The notes under the pieces: model-generated | What the model was told of the DNA's origin: nothing | Seen by the model: the letters and a program-made list of their open reading frames with translations, nothing else | The model's database searches: none | Translations under genes and position numbers: made by a program | Assembly (NCBI RefSeq): GCF_041080625.1 | Contig: NZ_CP163518.1 | Coordinates: 6,069,501-6,133,500, forward strand | DNA from: Streptomyces sp. CG1 | Lineage (GTDB): Bacteria > Actinomycetota > Actinomycetes > Streptomycetales > Streptomycetaceae | DNA length: 64,000 bases | Direction: 5' to 3' | Shown: positions 60,640 to 64,000 of the stretch, in pieces | How the letters are laid out: every line of letters starts with the position of its first letter | How positions within the stretch are numbered: the first letter of the stretch is position 1

Positions 60640-61980
60640 TTGGCTGACGTGTACGACCGCTGGCACAAGTCCCACCCGAAGCCCACCGAGGCCGAGTGCG
60701 GCGAACACAAGAGCCGCACACGGCAGATGGTCGCCACTGCCGACCACGGCGTCGGCAAGCGCTGGCAAGTTCGCTACCGCGACCTTGACTGCCGCCAGCG
60801 CAAGGAGAACTTCCACACGAAGGCCGAGGCGGACAACCGCGCCGCCGAGGTCGACGTCGAGATCCGGCAGGGTTCCTACGTCGTCCCTGCCGAGACGAAG
60901 CAGACGCTCGGCGCCTACGCGCAGAAGTGGCTCGACGCGAACTCCGTCGGCCCGACGACCGCCCTTCGCTACGAGGCGACGGTCCGCAACCACATCGTCG
61001 AGCACCTCGGCCGACGCGAGCTGCGATCCCTCAACCAGCCCTCCATCATCCAGGGTTGGATTCGCACGCTCCAGGACGGCGGCCTGGAAGCGTCGACGAT
61101 CGAGGGCATCTTCGACATCCTCTCCAGCATCCTCGGCGCAGCCGTGGAGGACGGGCTGCTGCCGAAGAACCCTTGCAAGGCGAAGTCGGTCAAGCTGCCG
61201 ACCGCAACCAAGAAGAAGATCACCCCTTGGTCGCTGGAGCGCGTCCGCGCGGTCATTGCCGGACTCCCGAAGCGCTTCCAGGGCGGCGGCAGACTCGCGT
61301 TCGGTTGCGGCCTGCGCCAGGGCGAGGTGTTCGGCTTCGCCGTCGAGGACATTGACTTCAAGGGCGGTTGGATCCACGTCAACCGCCAGGTACGGCTCGT
61401 CGGCACGAAGCCCGTGTTCGCCCTGCCCAAAGGCAACAAGATCCGGTCAGTACCCCTGCCGGCTCAGATCGCCGTCGCCCTCAAGGCCCACGTGAAGGAG
61501 TTCCCGCCGGTCGAGGTCACCCTGCCCTGGGGCAAACCGGGCGGTGAGCTGAAGACCTTCCGCCTTCTCTTCGTCGACAAGAAGGGGCGGGCCTACAACC
61601 GCAGCGTCTTCAACATGGGCGACTGGAAGCGCGCCCTTGCCGCCGCCGGCGTCATACCTCCCCGCGAACGCGGAGCGAGGTACCTCCAGGCGGCCCCGGA
61701 AGATGGGATGCACGCCCTCCGGCATGCGTACGCCTCGGTGCTCCTGGACGCGGGGGAGAGCATCAAGGCGCTCTCCGAGTACCTCGGCCACTCGGACCCG
61801 GGCTTCACGCTCCGGACGTACACGCACCTGCTGCCGTCCAGCGAAACCCGCACCCGCAAGGCGATCGACGACGCCTTCACGGAAGCCGAGGCGAAGGTCG
61901 ACGGCGAGCCGCCCGCCGCCCAGGGCACAACAGTGCCCTCATCCAAACCCATGTGCCCTCAATGTGCCCTGGCCGCCTGA
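60640..61980 (+). CDS. int: Tyrosine-family site-specific integrase
   Basis: This is a 446-aa protein with a TTG start; AGGAGG ends 6 bases upstream. It has an N-terminal arm-binding region, a SAM-like core-binding domain (TLGAYAQKWLDANSVGPTTALRYEATVRNHI), then the catalytic domain: Arg in FGCGLRQGEVF, HALRHAYAS (H-x-x-R) and the nucleophile in TLRTYTHLL. A Cys pair ends the protein (CPQC). It integrates the element into the chromosome. Confidence 0.95.
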   Translation: MADVYDRWHKSHPKPTEAECGEHKSRTRQMVATADHGVGKRWQVRYRDLDCRQRKENFHTKAEADNRAAEVDVEIRQGSYVVPAETKQTLGAYAQKWLDANSVGPTTALRYEATVRNHIVEHLGRRELRSLNQPSIIQGWIRTLQDGGLEASTIEGIFDILSSILGAAVEDGLLPKNPCKAKSVKLPTATKKKITPWSLERVRAVIAGLPKRFQGGGRLAFGCGLRQGEVFGFAVEDIDFKGGWIHVNRQVRLVGTKPVFALPKGNKIRSVPLPAQIAVALKAHVKEFPPVEVTLPWGKPGGELKTFRLLFVDKKGRAYNRSVFNMGDWKRALAAAGVIPPRERGARYLQAAPEDGMHALRHAYASVLLDAGESIKALSEYLGHSDPGFTLRTYTHLLPSSETRTRKAIDDAFTEAEAKVDGEPPAAQGTTVPSSKPMCPQCALAA

Positions 61981-62047
61981 CGGCCCCCCTCAGGCACCAG
62001 CGAGAGCGGGACCCGAAAGCCCCGCCCGAACCCACCGAAACCCCAGC

Positions 62048-62479
62048 TCAGGGCCACACCAGGCAATACGGCTGATGCCCCGCCTCATGCAACCGATGGC
62101 TGAAGTCCTGCCACTCGTGCAGCAACTGGTACACATTGAACGCGTCCCGAGGGCCCCCGCGGTCCGGGACCGTCGACCAGATGAAGGCCGCCGCGCCGAC
62201 CGCTTCCTCGCCGATGCCGCGCAGGGGGTCGACCACGGTCATGGGGAGCTTGACGACCGCGTAGTCGGGGTGCAGGACGACCAGTTCCAGGGGCGGGACC
62301 TTGTGCAGGGGGACGCCCTCGATGCCGGTCAGGACCATCGCCGCCATCGTCTCCGGCTTGATCTTGGTGAACATGCCGTTCATGCCCAGCTCGTCGCCGC
62401 CGAGTTCCTCGGGGCGCATCGAAATGGGGACGCGGGCCGCGGTGGCGCCGTCCGGCGCACCGAAGTATTTGTACGTCAC
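62048..62479 (-). CDS. Conserved hypothetical protein next to hemL
   Basis: This is a 143-aa protein. GTG 62479 (VTYKYFGAPDGATAARVPISM) is the likely start; the longer frame to 62689 is not supported. It contains GMNGMFTKIKPETMAAMVLTG and VELPMTV-like strands. I do not recognise a function. It probably belongs to the chromosome core rather than the element. Confidence 0.75.
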   Translation of the reverse strand: MTYKYFGAPDGATAARVPISMRPEELGGDELGMNGMFTKIKPETMAAMVLTGIEGVPLHKVPPLELVVLHPDYAVVKLPMTVVDPLRGIGEEAVGAAAFIWSTVPDRGGPRDAFNVYQLLHEWQDFSHRLHEAGHQPYCLVWP

Positions 62480-63051
62480 CCCCACCCGACCACCATTCCT
62501 GCTCCCCGCCCTGAGGCGGTCGGCCCGCCGGTCGTGCCGCTCGGGCTCGCCCGGTACACCCTGTGTATGACGTGCTTCAGCCTGACGTGATTCGGTCGCT
62601 TCCTCCGCGTCGCGCCGGTGCCTTCCCCGCCGGGCACGTCGAGGACCCAGGTCATCAGTCCCCTCGCCCAGTCCGCCACCGCGATGCATATCTCCACCCG
62701 ACTGCTTTTTTAGGACGCGTGGCCCCCGCCGCGCAACCCGATCATCGTGTCAGTGACCTCCCCCACGGCCGCCCGCCGAAACGTGCGGTGGAACAACAGG
62801 CCACGGGATCTTTTCCGGTCCCTGATCACTACGTGCGTATGAGCTGTGTGTATCAGGTCTCAGTCTCGCAGATGGCGGAAGGCGGCGGTGGAGGGCAAAG
62901 GTTCGGCCGCCCCGTCCGTCGCTCCGCATGTCCCGCGGCAGTCCGTCAGCGCTTCGATCTCGAGGCGGCCCATGCGCCCCCCGTACCGCGGCCTACCCTG
63001 GGAAGGTCACCCAAGTCACCGGAGTCCGAGAAGCCGGAGAAGCCGCACGTC
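62480..63051. promoter_or_regulatory. Intergenic region upstream of hemL
   Basis: This 572-bp region separates the divergent conserved gene and hemL. It should hold the promoters of both. I see no tRNA, no strong hairpin and no riboswitch that I can support. Confidence 0.4.
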
Positions 63052-64000
63052 ATGAGCGCCCTGAGCGAAACGCCCTATCCCTACGATGCGCCCGTCTCCC
63101 AGGCGCTCTTCGACCGAGCCTCCGCCGTCACGCCCGGCGGCGTGAACTCGCCGGTGCGCGCCTTCCGCGCCGTCGGCGGCACGCCTCGCTTCATGGTGTC
63201 CGGGAAGGGGGCCTACCTCACCGACGCCGACGGCCGCGAGTACGTCGACCTCGTCTGCTCCTGGGGCCCGATGATCCTCGGGCACGCGCACCCCGAGGTC
63301 ATCGCCGCCGTCCAGGAGGCCGTCGCGCGCGGTACGTCCTTCGGTACGCCCGGTGAGGGCGAGGTCGGGCTCGCCGAGGAGATCGTCGCCCGGGTGGAGC
63401 CCGTCGAGCAGGTGCGGCTCGTCAGCAGCGGGACCGAGGCGACCATGAGCGCCATCCGGCTCGCCCGCGGGTTCACCCAGCGGTCCAAGGTCATCAAGTT
63501 CGCCGGCTGCTATCACGGGCATGTCGACAGCCTCCTCGCCGCCGCCGGGTCCGGGGTGGCCACGTTCGCCCTCCCCGACACCCCCGGCGTCACCGGCGCC
63601 CAGGCCGGCGACACGATCGTGCTGCCGTACAACGATCTGGAGGCCGTGCAGGAGGCCTTCCACCGGTACCCGGGCGAGATCGCGTGCGTGATCACCGAGG
63701 CCTCGCCGGGGAACATGGGCGTCGTCCCGCCGGACCCCGGCTTCAACCAGGGGCTGAAGGACGCCTGCCGGAAGAACGGCGCCCTCTACATCTCCGACGA
63801 GGTCATGACGGGCTTCCGTACCAGCCGGGCCGGGTGGTACGGGATCGACGGGGTCAAGCCCGACCTCATGACCTTCGGGAAGGTGATGGGGGGCGGGTTC
63901 CCCGCCGCCGCGTTCGGGGGGCGGGCCGATGTCATGGCGCATCTCGCTCCCGCCGGGCCCGTGTACCAGGCCGGCACGCTGTCCGGAAACCCTGTCGCGA
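63052..64000 (+). CDS. hemL: Glutamate-1-semialdehyde 2,1-aminomutase (3' end outside window)
   Basis: This is the first 316 codons of a PLP-dependent aminomutase that converts glutamate-1-semialdehyde to 5-aminolevulinate in tetrapyrrole synthesis. The opening is [20 protein letters not shown]-site features: [43 protein letters not shown] and the Lys of [12 protein letters not shown], followed by GTLSGNPVA. It is a core metabolic gene and marks the return to conserved chromosome. Confidence 0.97.
   Translation, partial: MSALSETPYPYDAPVSQALFDRASAVTPGGVNSPVRAFRAVGGTPRFMVSGKGAYLTDADGREYVDLVCSWGPMILGHAHPEVIAAVQEAVARGTSFGTPGEGEVGLAEEIVARVEPVEQVRLVSSGTEATMSAIRLARGFTQRSKVIKFAGCYHGHVDSLLAAAGSGVATFALPDTPGVTGAQAGDTIVLPYNDLEAVQEAFHRYPGEIACVITEASPGNMGVVPPDPGFNQGLKDACRKNGALYISDEVMTGFRTSRAGWYGIDGVKPDLMTFGKVMGGGFPAAAFGGRADVMAHLAPAGPVYQAGTLSGNPVA

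Larger units (their letters stand above)
50960..61980. mobile_element. Integrated mobilizable element (relaxase, MobC, rep, Xis, Int)
   Basis: An about 11-kb block has the gene set of an integrative element: tyrosine integrase (+) and divergent excisionase (-), then on the minus strand a ParB-like protein, a DnaD-like replication protein, a DnaC-like ATPase, two membrane proteins, MobC and relaxase. Right of the integrase the sequence returns to conserved Streptomyces genes (hemL neighbourhood). I could not identify a tRNA or the att duplications, so the left limit in particular is a guess. Confidence 0.75.

Noticed and set aside
61981..63051. tRNA or att site beside the integrase
   Set aside because: I looked for a cloverleaf or T-loop-like GGTTCGAATCC sequence and for a duplicated core and found none that I could support.
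1..64000. CRISPR arrays, rRNA or tRNA genes
   Set aside because: No regularly spaced repeats and no conserved rRNA or tRNA segments were seen.

Overview
The window looks like a piece of a Streptomyces chromosome. It is GC-rich throughout and uses many GTG, TTG and apparently CTG starts. It carries families typical of that genus: DUF397 partners of XRE/DUF5753 regulators, DUF317, DUF2637, WXG100-like and Rhs proteins, and a hemL gene at the right edge. No rRNA, tRNA or CRISPR array was seen.

Left part (1-11.3 kb): a minus-strand defence-type operon encodes a SNF2-like helicase with a DUF3883 tail, a DUF1156 adenine methyltransferase and a DUF499 ATPase. A plus-strand AlbA_2/Schlafen-domain gene diverges from it. 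The methyltransferase is split by an IS110-family element. That element's boundaries, exact excision product and bridge-RNA guides can be read directly from the sequence. From 11.5 to 16.7 kb there is a MerR regulator fused to a sliding-clamp-like domain, an unrecognised 498-aa protein, gene fragments and an intact D-amino-acid-oxidase-like flavoprotein.

16.7-25.3 kb is a decayed prophage: an IS630 scrap, a terminase large subunit C-terminus and a frameshifted portal gene. An oppositely oriented polymorphic-toxin cassette sits between terminase and portal (WXG-like partner, 1496-aa Rhs nuclease toxin, SUKH immunity protein, colicin-type immunity protein). A putative phosphorothioate-DNA-dependent HNH endonuclease follows.

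25.4-41.6 kb holds a lipoprotein, a small zinc-ribbon protein, a kinase pseudogene and a RiPP locus (STAND-TPR protein, 63-aa precursor ending in an aromatic core, radical SAM maturase, GNAT acyltransferase, DUF397). Next is a translationally coupled six-gene minus-strand operon: thymidylate-synthase-fold enzyme, NDP kinase, radical SAM enzyme, DEDDh exonuclease, P-loop kinase and aldo/keto reductase. It resembles a pathway from a pyrimidine nucleotide to a modified dNTP and is my best candidate for an undescribed system. An anti-sigma-type ATPase, a 2H phosphoesterase and regulators follow.

42-50.9 kb is a cell-surface/type VII secretion-related locus: lipoproteins, a secreted protein, a WXG-like pair, and orphan or duplicated gene fragments. 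About 51-62 kb is an integrated mobilizable element (relaxase, MobC, DUF2637 membrane protein, DnaC-like ATPase, DnaD-like replication protein, ParB-like protein, excisionase, tyrosine integrase). It abuts conserved chromosome with hemL (63.05 kb to the edge).
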